Assembly (NCBI GenBank): GCA_002494135.1
Contig: DLBG01000033.1
Span: forward strand, 1-27,737
Source of the DNA: Lachnospiraceae bacterium UBA7027
GTDB taxonomy: Bacteria; Bacillota; Clostridia; Lachnospirales; Lachnospiraceae
Length of the DNA: 27,737 nt
Direction of reading: 5' to 3'
A model generated the notes under the pieces. It saw only the letters and a list, made by a program, of their open reading frames with translations, did not search any database and had not been told where the DNA came from. This document shows positions 1 through 7,548 of this stretch, one piece after another; the first letter of the stretch is position 1; each line of letters opens with the position of its first letter. The translations under genes were made by a program, and so were the position numbers.

Positions 1-87
1 TATCAGCCGGATACTTTCCAGGATGAGTTATACCTTGCATTCGTATATGTCTTACTTGTTCATTCTTTCCATAGAATTTTTCTGTTA

Positions 88-108
88 ATGCCCCACTAAA
101 TGCCCCAC
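88..108. repeat. Short direct repeat beside the tRNA-Arg 3' end
   Basis: Two copies of ATGCCCCAC lie at 88-96 and 100-108, 12 bases apart, about 50 bases beyond the 3' end of the tRNA. Tandem copies of such a G/C block next to a tRNA 3' end resemble arm-type binding sites of tyrosine integrases. No integrase gene is visible in the first 115 bases: both plus-strand frames that are open at the left edge end by position 99 and look unlike an integrase C-terminus. The role is inference. Confidence 0.4.
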
Positions 109-117
109 AAAACGGAA

Positions 118-143
118 AAAGTCCCGTCGATTGACGAGACTTT
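118..143 (-). terminator. Intrinsic terminator after tRNA-Arg
   Basis: Read on the minus strand, an 11-bp stem (arms 133-143 and 118-128, one G.U pair) closes a 4-nt loop and runs into a T-rich stretch. It begins about a dozen bases after the encoded CCA, as expected for a terminator of a single tRNA transcript. Confidence 0.8.
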
Positions 144-155
144 GTTGATTTCATA

Positions 156-232
156 TGGCGCGCCCGGCGTGACTCGAACACGCGTCCCACGGCTTAGAAG
201 GCCGTTGCTCTATCCAGCTGAGCTACGGACAC
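156..232 (-). tRNA. tRNA-Arg (anticodon UCU)
   Basis: A 77-nt cloverleaf can be folded by eye. The 7-bp acceptor stem pairs GTGTCCG with CGGGCGC using two G.U pairs. The D stem is GCTC/GAGC. The anticodon stem ACGGC/GCCGT carries loop CTTCTAA, giving anticodon UCU, which reads AGA. The T stem is GCGTG/CACGC with loop TTCGAGT. The discriminator base is G and the terminal CCA is encoded. A promoter lies directly upstream and a terminator directly downstream, so it is probably an independent transcript, possibly with read-through from the TPR gene. Confidence 0.95.
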
Positions 233-263
233 AATCGGCGTAAAAACGTCGTCAACGATAGAC

Positions 264-293
264 ATTATATGATAGAACAAGTACCACTGTCAA
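264..293 (-). promoter_or_regulatory. Promoter of tRNA-Arg
   Basis: The minus strand carries TTGACA (288-293), an 18-bp spacer and TATAAT (264-269). Both hexamers match the sigma-A consensus perfectly. The mature tRNA 5' end lies about 31 bases downstream of the -10 hexamer. Confidence 0.88.
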
Positions 294-311
294 CAACTTT
301 TTCAAGAAATG

Positions 312-1718
312 TCAATCGCCGAGTGCCTCCAAAAACGACCTTGCGCGTGCGGCATTTTCGGATTCCGGGAATCGTTCCACAACCAGCGTGAATGTTTCTT
401 TCGCGTTGGCCTTGTCCCCGTTCTGGCGATATGCATTGGCCAGTGCGAACAATGCCTCCCCGTTTTCGATATCAAAGAATACCGCTTTCTTGTAATTTTC
501 GATTGCGGTGGTGTAGTCCATAATCTGTTCGGCTTCGCGTCCGGCATTGAAGAAATCCTGCGCAACGGTTCCGCCTACGGATGACATCATCAGTTCAAAC
601 ATCGTTTTGAATTCTTCCGTAGCCTGCTGCTCGACATAGTCCTCGTCGATGTTGGCAAGATATCCGGCAATCACCATGGGATCGCGGGACTCACCTTTGT
701 CATATTCAATCTGCGCAAGCATCAGGTTCTTGACCGCACTGTTCTCTCCGTCGGAATCTTCGTACGTGCTGAGTTTTGCAGCCGTTTCTTCCTGTCTGGC
801 ATTCAGTTTGTCGTATTCCACCTGCAGTTCGTCCAGAGAAACGGTTTTCGCTGCCAGTTCGTCACGAACGGCCTGCAGTTCCTTCTCCACGGAACTGTCC
901 GCAATCTTCATACGGATCGGACCGAGCAGGAACCATCCGATGGCAAGACCGATAAGAAGACCGACTGCAATGTTTAAGAACAGTCCGAATCCTTTCGGCT
1001 CTCTGGTGATTTTCGGCTGGATGATGGTATCGTTACCGCTCTGCAGATAAACGGCATTGCCGGTTTCTTTCTCCTTGTGCTTCACGGTTCTGCCGTCATC
1101 CACTCCGAGCATTTCGTTTACTTCGTGAAGAAGATGGTTGGTTAAAATATTACCGATGTCGATTTTACGGCAGGGTTCCAGTTCCCTTCTGGCCTTCTCC
1201 CAGTCTTCCTCGCGGATATACAAAAGTGCCAGAAGCTGGCGGGCTTTTAACAGTTTGGGATTGACGTTTACCACCTTGCGAAGCTGGATTTTGGCCATAT
1301 CCACGCTTCCCTGGTTACAGGAGGCAAGGGCCAGATTATATTTGTGAATCGTCGTATTGATGCTCTCAAGTGCCGTCGGATTCGCCTGGACGATACTGAT
1401 GTAGTCCGTTGCGATATTTTTATCCGGCTGATAAGTGGTGGAAATAACCCATTCCGTAAGGGCTTCCACGAGTTCACCGAGTTCAAAATATACCAGTCCC
1501 AAAAGGTTCCTTGCCTGGGTATTTACTTTATTTAATTTCAGACACTGGCGTAACTTTTCTTTTGCTCCGGTTAAATCCCTGACCTTCGCGCGTTCCAAAC
1601 CTTCGTTATAATACTGATTGGATAAATAAATCAGTTTCTTGTAGGTCCCTACATCCGCTCCGCAGCCGGTACAGAAATCCTTCTCGGATAAAGCACAGCC
1701 ACACTTGTAACAGTTCAT
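312..1718 (-). CDS. Zinc-ribbon/TPR single-pass membrane protein
   Basis: This 468-aa protein of unknown function has a recognisable layout. A short zinc ribbon at the N-terminus uses C3, C6, C16 and C19. Helical TPR-like repeats follow at about residues 30-205. One hydrophobic segment at about 244-266 is followed by a coiled coil at about 275-320. TPR-like repeats resume near the C-terminus, with the clearest unit at about 405-460. This suggests a membrane-anchored scaffold with one TPR block on each side of the membrane, although topology is inference. The ATG at 1718 has a GAGGATTAG ribosome site. The gene lies 24 bases after the 51-aa ORF and appears to be the last gene of the valS transcript. 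No hairpin follows its stop before the tRNA promoter. Confidence 0.85.
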   Translation of the reverse strand: MNCYKCGCALSEKDFCTGCGADVGTYKKLIYLSNQYYNEGLERAKVRDLTGAKEKLRQCLKLNKVNTQARNLLGLVYFELGELVEALTEWVISTTYQPDKNIATDYISIVQANPTALESINTTIHKYNLALASCNQGSVDMAKIQLRKVVNVNPKLLKARQLLALLYIREEDWEKARRELEPCRKIDIGNILTNHLLHEVNEMLGVDDGRTVKHKEKETGNAVYLQSGNDTIIQPKITREPKGFGLFLNIAVGLLIGLAIGWFLLGPIRMKIADSSVEKELQAVRDELAAKTVSLDELQVEYDKLNARQEETAAKLSTYEDSDGENSAVKNLMLAQIEYDKGESRDPMVIAGYLANIDEDYVEQQATEEFKTMFELMMSSVGGTVAQDFFNAGREAEQIMDYTTAIENYKKAVFFDIENGEALFALANAYRQNGDKANAKETFTLVVERFPESENAARARSFLEALGD

Positions 1719-1742
1719 TCTAATCCTCTATTCCCTAATCCA

Positions 1743-1898
1743 CTATTCCGATTCGGCGGTTTTCTCTTCGCCTTCTTTTACCGTTTTCACGATTAAATCA
1801 ATCATGTCCGCAAGATCGTGCTTTTCGATTGCGTCTTCCGTATCCTGCACTTCCAGGCTGGGATGGAATTTCTTTAATTCTGTTTCAAAATCAATCAT
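1743..1898 (-). CDS. 51-aa acidic protein between valS and the TPR gene
   Basis: This short ORF begins MIDFETELKKFHPSLEVQD and ends in TAG. It is rich in Glu, Asp and Lys and has no membrane segment or cysteine. The ATG is preceded by a purine-rich ribosome site (GGGGAAGGGAAAG). It starts 18 bases after the valS stop and ends 24 bases before the TPR gene, which supports translation from the same transcript. I do not recognise a family, and no function is proposed. A composition resembling helical protein and a tidy position in the operon argue against chance. Confidence 0.7.
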   Translation of the reverse strand: MIDFETELKKFHPSLEVQDTEDAIEKHDLADMIDLIVKTVKEGEEKTAESE

Positions 1899-1916
1899 TT
1901 CTTTCCCTTCCCCAGA

Positions 1917-4565
1917 TTATCCGAGCGCATTTAAACGCTCGCAAACCTGTTCCATCATCTGCGTGTATTTCTCGAGTTTCGCCCTTTCTTCGGCAATCTT
2001 TGCTTCGGGTGCCTTGCTGATGAAACGCTCATTGTTTAACATGCCGTTTACTCTCGCAAGTTCGCCCTCAAGGCGCTTCTTCTCTTTTAACAGTCTTTCT
2101 TTCTCTGCCGCAAGGTCTACGAGTTCCGCAAGAGGAATGTAAATGTTTGCATTCGCAATTACAACGGATACCGCATCCTCGCCGATGCCGGTTTTATCTG
2201 CCTGAACGTTTACCTCGGAAGCGGATGCAAGACTTGCGAAGAAGAGCTTACCGTCTTCGAAAATACTTCTCATCTCAGCCTTGTCGCTGACCACGTAAAC
2301 CGCGGCCTTCTTCGAAGGCGGAACGTTCATGCCGGTACGCACGTTACGGATGCCTCTTACGGCTTCCTTCATGATTTCAATTTCTTTTTCTTCCTTTGCA
2401 AAATCTCTGTCCGCGGAGAATTCGGGCCATTTGGAAATCATAATGGACTCTTCTTCCTCCTGCAGGGTACAGAAAATTTCCTCGGTAATAAAAGGCATAT
2501 AAGGATGCAGAAGTTTGAGCGCATCGATCAAAACGGTCTTTAGTGTCCAAAGAGCCGCATTCTGGGATGCCTTTGCATCTTCTTCCTTCGCCCAGAGTCT
2601 GGGTTTTACCATCTCGATATACCAGTCGCACAGTTCGTCCCAGATAAAATCGTATACCTTCTGTACCGCGATACCGAGCTCGTAATTCTCCATATTGTCG
2701 GTAACTTCCTTAATGACACGGTTGCACTTTGAAAGGATCCATTTGTCAACCGGCTCCAAATCGCCTGCTGCCGGAGAAGTTACTTCCTTTCCTTCCATGT
2801 TCATCATAATGAAGCGGGAAGCGTTCCAGATTTTGTTGCAGAAGTTGCGGTTTGCTTCCACTCTTTCGTAATAGAAACGCATATCGTTTCCGGGTGCGTT
2901 TCCGGTAATCAGGGTAAGTCTCAAAGCGTCCGCACCGTACTTGTCGATAATCTCCAGCGGATCGATGCCGTTACCGAGGGATTTGCTCATTTTACGTCCC
3001 TGGGAATCACGAACCAGACCGTGGAATAATACGGTCTTGAACGGCTTATCACCCATCTGCTCGTATCCGGAGAAAATCATACGGATTACCCAGAAGAAAA
3101 TAATATCATATCCGGTAACCAGAACATCGGTCGGATAGAAATATGCAAGATCTTTTGTCTTCTCGGGCCAGCCAAGCGTGGAGAACGGCCAGAGTGCAGA
3201 CGAAAACCAGGTATCCAGAGTATCCGGATCCTGTGTCAGATGGGTGCATCCGCACTTCGGGCAGACGGTGGGAGCTTCCTTTGCAACCACAATCTCACCG
3301 CATTCGTCACAGTAATAAGCAGGGATTCTGTGGCCCCACCAGAGCTGTCTGGAAATACACCAGTCTTTGATATTGTCGGTCCAGTTAAAATAGGTCTTCT
3401 CCATTCTTTCCGGAACCAGTTTGATTTCGCCCTCTTTTACCGCCTTTACCGCGGGTTTGATCAGCTCATCCATTTTCACGAACCACTGCTGTTTTACAAG
3501 CGGTTCTACCGTTGTCTTGCAGCGGTCATGGGTTCCTACGTTATGGGAATAGTCTTCGATGGAAACCAAAAGACCCATTTCGTCGAGTTCTTTTACAATC
3601 TGTTCACGGGCTTCATAGCGGTCCATGCCTGCAAACTTGCCGCCGTTTTCATTGATGGTGGCATCGTCGTTCATGATGTTGATGACAGGCAGATTGCAGC
3701 GCTGGCCTACCAGAAAGTCGTTCGGGTCATGAGCCGGAGTAATCTTTACGACACCGGTACCGAACTCCATATCAACATAAGGATCTGCGATAATGGGAAT
3801 TTCGCGGTCCACAAAAGGAAGGATGACTTTCTTTCCTACCAGATCTTTGTATCTTTCGTCTTCGGGGTTTACCGCTACCGCGCTGTCTCCGAGCATGGTT
3901 TCGGGACGGGTGGTTGCAAACTCGATATAATTGTCTTCGCCGACGATTTTATATTTGATGTGCCAGAAATGGCCTGCCTGCTCCTCGTATTCCACTTCCG
4001 CATCGGAGATGGAGGTGTTGCAGACCGGGCACCAGTTGATGATTCTTGCGCCCTTGTAAATCCAGCCTTTTTCATGCATTTTGCAGAAGACTTCGGTAAC
4101 GGCCTTGTTGCAGCCTTCGTCCATTGTAAAGCGCTCTCTGTCCCAGTCGCAGGAAGAGCCCATTTTCTTAAGCTGGCTGATGATGCGTCCGCCGTACTCT
4201 TTCTTCCAGTCCCAGGCGCGCTCCAAAAATTTCTCGCGGCCTAAGTCATGCTTGTCGATTCCCTGTGCTTTTAAGGTTTCGATGATTTTTACCTCGGTAG
4301 CGATGGAAGCATGGTCCGTTCCCGGCTGCCAGAGGGTATTGTATCCCTGCATTCTCTTAAAACGAATGAGGATATCCTGCATTGTATTGTCAAGTGCGTG
4401 TCCCATGTGAAGCTGTCCCGTAATATTGGGAGGGGGAATCACGATGGTAAAAGGTTTTTTGCTTTCATCCACTTCGGCATGGAAGTATTTCTTCTCCAGC
4501 CACTTTGCGTATAATCTGTCCTCCAGTCCGTGAGGATCGTAAGTTTTTGCGAGTTCCTTACTCAT
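1917..4565 (-). CDS. valS: Valyl-tRNA synthetase
   Basis: This class I synthetase charges tRNA-Val with valine in the cytoplasm. At 882 aa it has full bacterial length. The HIGH-type motif HMGH is at residues 53-56, after PPPNITG. The CP1 editing domain spans about 195-345. The KMSKS signature is at 525-529, after DSQGR. The anticodon-binding domain follows from about 600, and the C-terminal coiled-coil arm typical of ValRS is at about 815-880. Two CxxC pairs (C419/C422 and C435/C438) look like a zinc knuckle in the catalytic insert. It is the first gene after a strong promoter and is followed by the 51-aa ORF and the TPR gene. No T-box could be recognised in its leader. Confidence 0.97.
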   Translation of the reverse strand: MSKELAKTYDPHGLEDRLYAKWLEKKYFHAEVDESKKPFTIVIPPPNITGQLHMGHALDNTMQDILIRFKRMQGYNTLWQPGTDHASIATEVKIIETLKAQGIDKHDLGREKFLERAWDWKKEYGGRIISQLKKMGSSCDWDRERFTMDEGCNKAVTEVFCKMHEKGWIYKGARIINWCPVCNTSISDAEVEYEEQAGHFWHIKYKIVGEDNYIEFATTRPETMLGDSAVAVNPEDERYKDLVGKKVILPFVDREIPIIADPYVDMEFGTGVVKITPAHDPNDFLVGQRCNLPVINIMNDDATINENGGKFAGMDRYEAREQIVKELDEMGLLVSIEDYSHNVGTHDRCKTTVEPLVKQQWFVKMDELIKPAVKAVKEGEIKLVPERMEKTYFNWTDNIKDWCISRQLWWGHRIPAYYCDECGEIVVAKEAPTVCPKCGCTHLTQDPDTLDTWFSSALWPFSTLGWPEKTKDLAYFYPTDVLVTGYDIIFFWVIRMIFSGYEQMGDKPFKTVLFHGLVRDSQGRKMSKSLGNGIDPLEIIDKYGADALRLTLITGNAPGNDMRFYYERVEANRNFCNKIWNASRFIMMNMEGKEVTSPAAGDLEPVDKWILSKCNRVIKEVTDNMENYELGIAVQKVYDFIWDELCDWYIEMVKPRLWAKEEDAKASQNAALWTLKTVLIDALKLLHPYMPFITEEIFCTLQEEEESIMISKWPEFSADRDFAKEEKEIEIMKEAVRGIRNVRTGMNVPPSKKAAVYVVSDKAEMRSIFEDGKLFFASLASASEVNVQADKTGIGEDAVSVVIANANIYIPLAELVDLAAEKERLLKEKKRLEGELARVNGMLNNERFISKAPEAKIAEERAKLEKYTQMMEQVCERLNALG

Positions 4566-4735
4566 TTCCTGCTTCTAACTCCTGTTTCCTTTTTATTTTA
4601 TTCCTGCCGTTTCTTCGGTTATATGATTACATCGTCCACGGTTTCGCAAAGTAAAATGCCTCACCGGGGTATACGATTTTAAATCTGAACGGTTTCGAAT
4701 ATCCCGCCGATGCGCGTACATGGCGCAATTACGCA
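4566..4735 (-). other. valS 5' leader, about 170 nt
   Basis: From the inferred transcription start near 4735 to the valS ATG there are about 170 untranslated bases. The sequence contains short G/C-rich inverted repeats such as TGCGC/GCGCA, and two copies of GAAACCGT (read on the minus strand at 4689-4696 and 4638-4645). The conserved T-box bulge sequence and an intrinsic terminator, both expected in a classical T-box leader, are not seen. A regulatory role is possible but unproven. Confidence 0.4.
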
Positions 4736-4741
4736 CTTATA

Positions 4742-4770
4742 AATATAGCGAAAACCCCGTAGTTTGTCAA
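4742..4770 (-). promoter_or_regulatory. Promoter of the valS operon
   Basis: TTGACA (4765-4770), a 17-bp spacer and TATATT (4742-4747) stand on the minus strand. They lie immediately after the stop codon of the upstream membrane-protein gene, so valS has its own start even though read-through from upstream is not visibly blocked. Confidence 0.85.
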
Positions 4771-4783
4771 TCTTACGTGGTTT

Positions 4784-6226
4784 TTAGCGAATCTTTATTC
4801 TTCCGAGTCTGGTATCTACGGAAATCATTTTGGATGTACTGCCTTCTTTTGAGTAAAACAGGGGGCTTCCTTTATAGTCTGTATCACCGATTGTAAGCTT
4901 CCGGGGCGTTCCTTTTAAGGAAAGACCGAAGTCCGAGAGCGGATTCTTCTCACCCGGCGAATCACCGGATGATTCATTCTCAAACGCAATCTCCACTTCT
5001 CCCATTCCGCAGCGGATATCGATATTGTTTAAAACGGTACCGAGAAGCTGCAGTTTTCCGGAGCTCTCCGTTGCGTGAAGGTCTTTCGCCGATACATTTT
5101 TTAAAACCATCTCACCGCTTCCGGCATCTGCGTAAACGGTTCCGGCATTTAAGTGTTCCACCGTCAGATTCCCGAGGCCGCTCTGAATATGTACTTCGTC
5201 GAAATCCATCCGGTCGATGAAAAGCGCTTCTCCCATCGGGAAAAATACAAATGCCTCCTTCCCCCGCAGATCGGCAGTGGAAACAAGTGCCCGTCCGGAA
5301 CAGTAAACTTCGAAGGATTCAAGATACACATCCTTCGGGACAAACAGCATCACCTGAGGCGGATCCCCTTCCCTGGCGGTATGCAGATAGGGATAGACAT
5401 CCACAATCAGTGTTCCGTCCTCCACAAAGACCTGATAATCCCCGCTTTCGAAGCTTTGTACGGCAAATTCGTCCGCTTCGTTCGGCAGAATGCTGAACAC
5501 TCCGCTTAAAGAGCTGACCTTTATGTTTTTTACGGCACCTCCGGGTGCCACCACGGTATATTCCCTGCTTCCGTCGTATAGATCGTAGTAATCGTTAAGA
5601 CTTACCTGAAGCATTTTGTCCCGGTAGTCAAAGGATAACAGATTCATGTTCTGAACGCTCTTTGAAAACGGCATCACGCGCACGGTATCCTCAATGGCAT
5701 CCATGGTCTCCCGGTAGGCAAGCACGGTTCGTTTGCGGATATCCGTGGCACCGCCCGAAAGCAGACCGATGATAATAAAGACGATTCCGATGACACCGAG
5801 AATCACTCCGGTCCGAAGCACCTTTCCGCAGAGTCTGCGGATATCCTTCGCCATCACGTGCGGCTTTCTTTTGCGGATTTTCCCGACGATCCAGGGGACG
5901 GCATCCAGGGCCGCCCAGAACAGGAAAAGTTCCGTCAGCACCCCCGTTACGGCAAGAATCATCCCGCCGCCCAGATTGATAAAGGAGCCTCTCGGCATGG
6001 AAATAAAATGAACAAGCCCTACTCCCGTCAGAATCAGTCCGCCGAAGAATAAGGCCATTCCGAAAAGCACCGCCAGGAAAATCGCAAGCGCCGCCAGTGC
6101 CCCGAGCAGAACGACAAGCCCGAAAACGCCCGATAAAACAAGGCAGATTAAAACATAACCGCAGGCAAAAAGGATCCGGTCGGAGAGGTTTTCGTTCTTT
6201 GGTTGGGCATCAATTTTATCTTTCAC
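4784..6226 (-). CDS. Multi-pass membrane protein with DUF4097-like beta domain
   Basis: This 480-aa protein has a hydrophobic N-terminal half and an extracytoplasmic-looking C-terminal half. Membrane segments lie at about residues 17-75 (two, Gly/Leu-rich), 85-115 and 138-162. The rest (about 200-480) is a beta-strand-rich repeat region. Short alternating segments such as VHIQSGLGNLTVEHLNAGTV resemble DUF4097, the predicted beta-helix domain of many Firmicutes membrane proteins. Function is unknown. Translation starts at a GTG inside the end of the GH13 gene (11-nt overlap) without an obvious ribosome site, suggesting coupling. No terminator hairpin follows its stop. Confidence 0.8.
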   Translation of the reverse strand: MKDKIDAQPKNENLSDRILFACGYVLICLVLSGVFGLVVLLGALAALAIFLAVLFGMALFFGGLILTGVGLVHFISMPRGSFINLGGGMILAVTGVLTELFLFWAALDAVPWIVGKIRKRKPHVMAKDIRRLCGKVLRTGVILGVIGIVFIIIGLLSGGATDIRKRTVLAYRETMDAIEDTVRVMPFSKSVQNMNLLSFDYRDKMLQVSLNDYYDLYDGSREYTVVAPGGAVKNIKVSSLSGVFSILPNEADEFAVQSFESGDYQVFVEDGTLIVDVYPYLHTAREGDPPQVMLFVPKDVYLESFEVYCSGRALVSTADLRGKEAFVFFPMGEALFIDRMDFDEVHIQSGLGNLTVEHLNAGTVYADAGSGEMVLKNVSAKDLHATESSGKLQLLGTVLNNIDIRCGMGEVEIAFENESSGDSPGEKNPLSDFGLSLKGTPRKLTIGDTDYKGSPLFYSKEGSTSKMISVDTRLGRIKIR

Positions 6227-7529
6227 ACTTTAAAAATTTAGCGCTGTATGCGGGAAGCAGGCTTCCGCCGCCGAAATCGAAGTTTTCGCCGGTGATTAAA
6301 TCCACCGCCATGCCGCAGCCCGCATCAAAATGCGCCGTATAATCATTGGAATCCATGTTGATGGCTACCAGCACTCTCTCGTGCTCGCTTTTTCTTTCGA
6401 AAATGCACTGTTTATTGGTCAGCACCACACTTCTGAAGCCGCCGTAATTTAAGGCTTCGCTGCCTTCTTTCGCCACAGTGAGTTTTGCGATAAAATCGGT
6501 CAGTTCGTTCCACTCCGGTTTATCGAAGCAGGGACGAAGCGCCGGATCGCCCTGGGACTTGTCCGCTTTTGTGCCCCACTCGGAACCGTAGTAAACGCAG
6601 GGAATACCCGGCATGCCGAATACCATTGCATATACCAGAGGCAGACAGTTCGGATTCTGAATGATGCTTGCGATTCTTGTAACGTCATGATTGTCCGCGA
6701 AGCTTAAAAGATGAGCTCCGCGTGCCACAGCCCAGGGCTGGTCTTCGAACAGCCTGAGCAGGGAATGGATGATTTCAAACATGTTTTCGGAATTGAAAGC
6801 GGAATGAATTCCCTTGTAGCACTGATAATTGGTTACCGAGTGGATATTCATCTCGTTTAACATTCTTCCGTATTCCCCGTGAAGAACCTCGCCGAGTAAA
6901 AAGAAATCCTCCTTCTTGGAATCGCAGAATCCGCGCAGACGGTTTAAGAAGCCGTAATCGAGGCAGTAAGCCACATCGAGGCGGATACCGTCGATGTCAA
7001 ATTCATTAATCCAGCCCTCTACGGCATGGAAAATATGCTGAATCACGTCCTCATTGTGAAGATTCAGTTTTACCAGATCGTAATTGCCTTCCCAGCCTTC
7101 GTACCAAAGACCGTCGTTGTAGTTGGAATTGCCGTCAAAAGCAATCCGGTTGAACCATCCGACATAGGGGGAAGACTCTCTGTTTTTCAAAACATCCTGA
7201 AATGCCCAGAATCCGCGGCCCACATGGTTGAAGACGCCGTCCAGAACCACACGGATGCCCTCTTTGTGGAGTGCGTCGCACACCTTTTTAAAATCTTCGT
7301 TTGTGCCAAGTCTTACGTCAATCTTTGTATAATCCCTGGTATTGTAGCCGTGCGTGTCGGATTCGAACACCGGTGAAAAATAGATGGCATTGATGCCGAG
7401 TTTTTTCATGTGAGGAATCCAGTCGATGACCTTTAAGATACGGTGCTCCAAAACACCGTCGTTCTCAAAGGGTGCACCGGCAAACCCCAGAGGATAGATT
7501 TGATAGAATACGCTTTCATAAGCCCACAT
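6216..7529 (-). CDS. GH13 alpha-amylase-family glycosidase
   Basis: A 437-aa cytoplasmic (no signal peptide) TIM-barrel glycosidase acting on alpha-glucans or maltodextrins. Region I is VVLDGVFNH (D97). Region II is GIRLDVAY with nucleophile D185. Region III is LLGEVLHG with acid/base E214. Region IV is SFADNHDVTR with D282. All four regions are intact. The start GGIYxxxPLGF-like N-terminus and GMPGIPCVYYGSEWG resemble the neopullulanase/cyclomaltodextrinase subgroup, but the N-terminal starch-binding domain of classical neopullulanases is absent. Exact substrate is uncertain. The ATG has a GGAGG site and lies 19 bases after the helicase stop. Confidence 0.92.
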   Translation of the reverse strand: MWAYESVFYQIYPLGFAGAPFENDGVLEHRILKVIDWIPHMKKLGINAIYFSPVFESDTHGYNTRDYTKIDVRLGTNEDFKKVCDALHKEGIRVVLDGVFNHVGRGFWAFQDVLKNRESSPYVGWFNRIAFDGNSNYNDGLWYEGWEGNYDLVKLNLHNEDVIQHIFHAVEGWINEFDIDGIRLDVAYCLDYGFLNRLRGFCDSKKEDFFLLGEVLHGEYGRMLNEMNIHSVTNYQCYKGIHSAFNSENMFEIIHSLLRLFEDQPWAVARGAHLLSFADNHDVTRIASIIQNPNCLPLVYAMVFGMPGIPCVYYGSEWGTKADKSQGDPALRPCFDKPEWNELTDFIAKLTVAKEGSEALNYGGFRSVVLTNKQCIFERKSEHERVLVAINMDSNDYTAHFDAGCGMAVDLITGENFDFGGGSLLPAYSAKFLKCER

Positions 7530-7548
7530 TGTGTAAAACCTCCAAGTT

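Noticed and set aside
1..118. Open minus-strand frame that could be an integrase fragment
   Set aside because: It has no start codon, runs out from the tRNA terminator, and its translation does not show integrase catalytic residues.
3240..4244. A 334-aa plus-strand open frame
   Set aside because: It lies wholly antisense to valS, whose catalytic motifs are intact, and shows no ribosome site or known motif. It is a codon-bias shadow.
4566..4735. T-box riboswitch before valS
   Set aside because: The conserved T-box core and a terminator/antiterminator pair were not found by eye.
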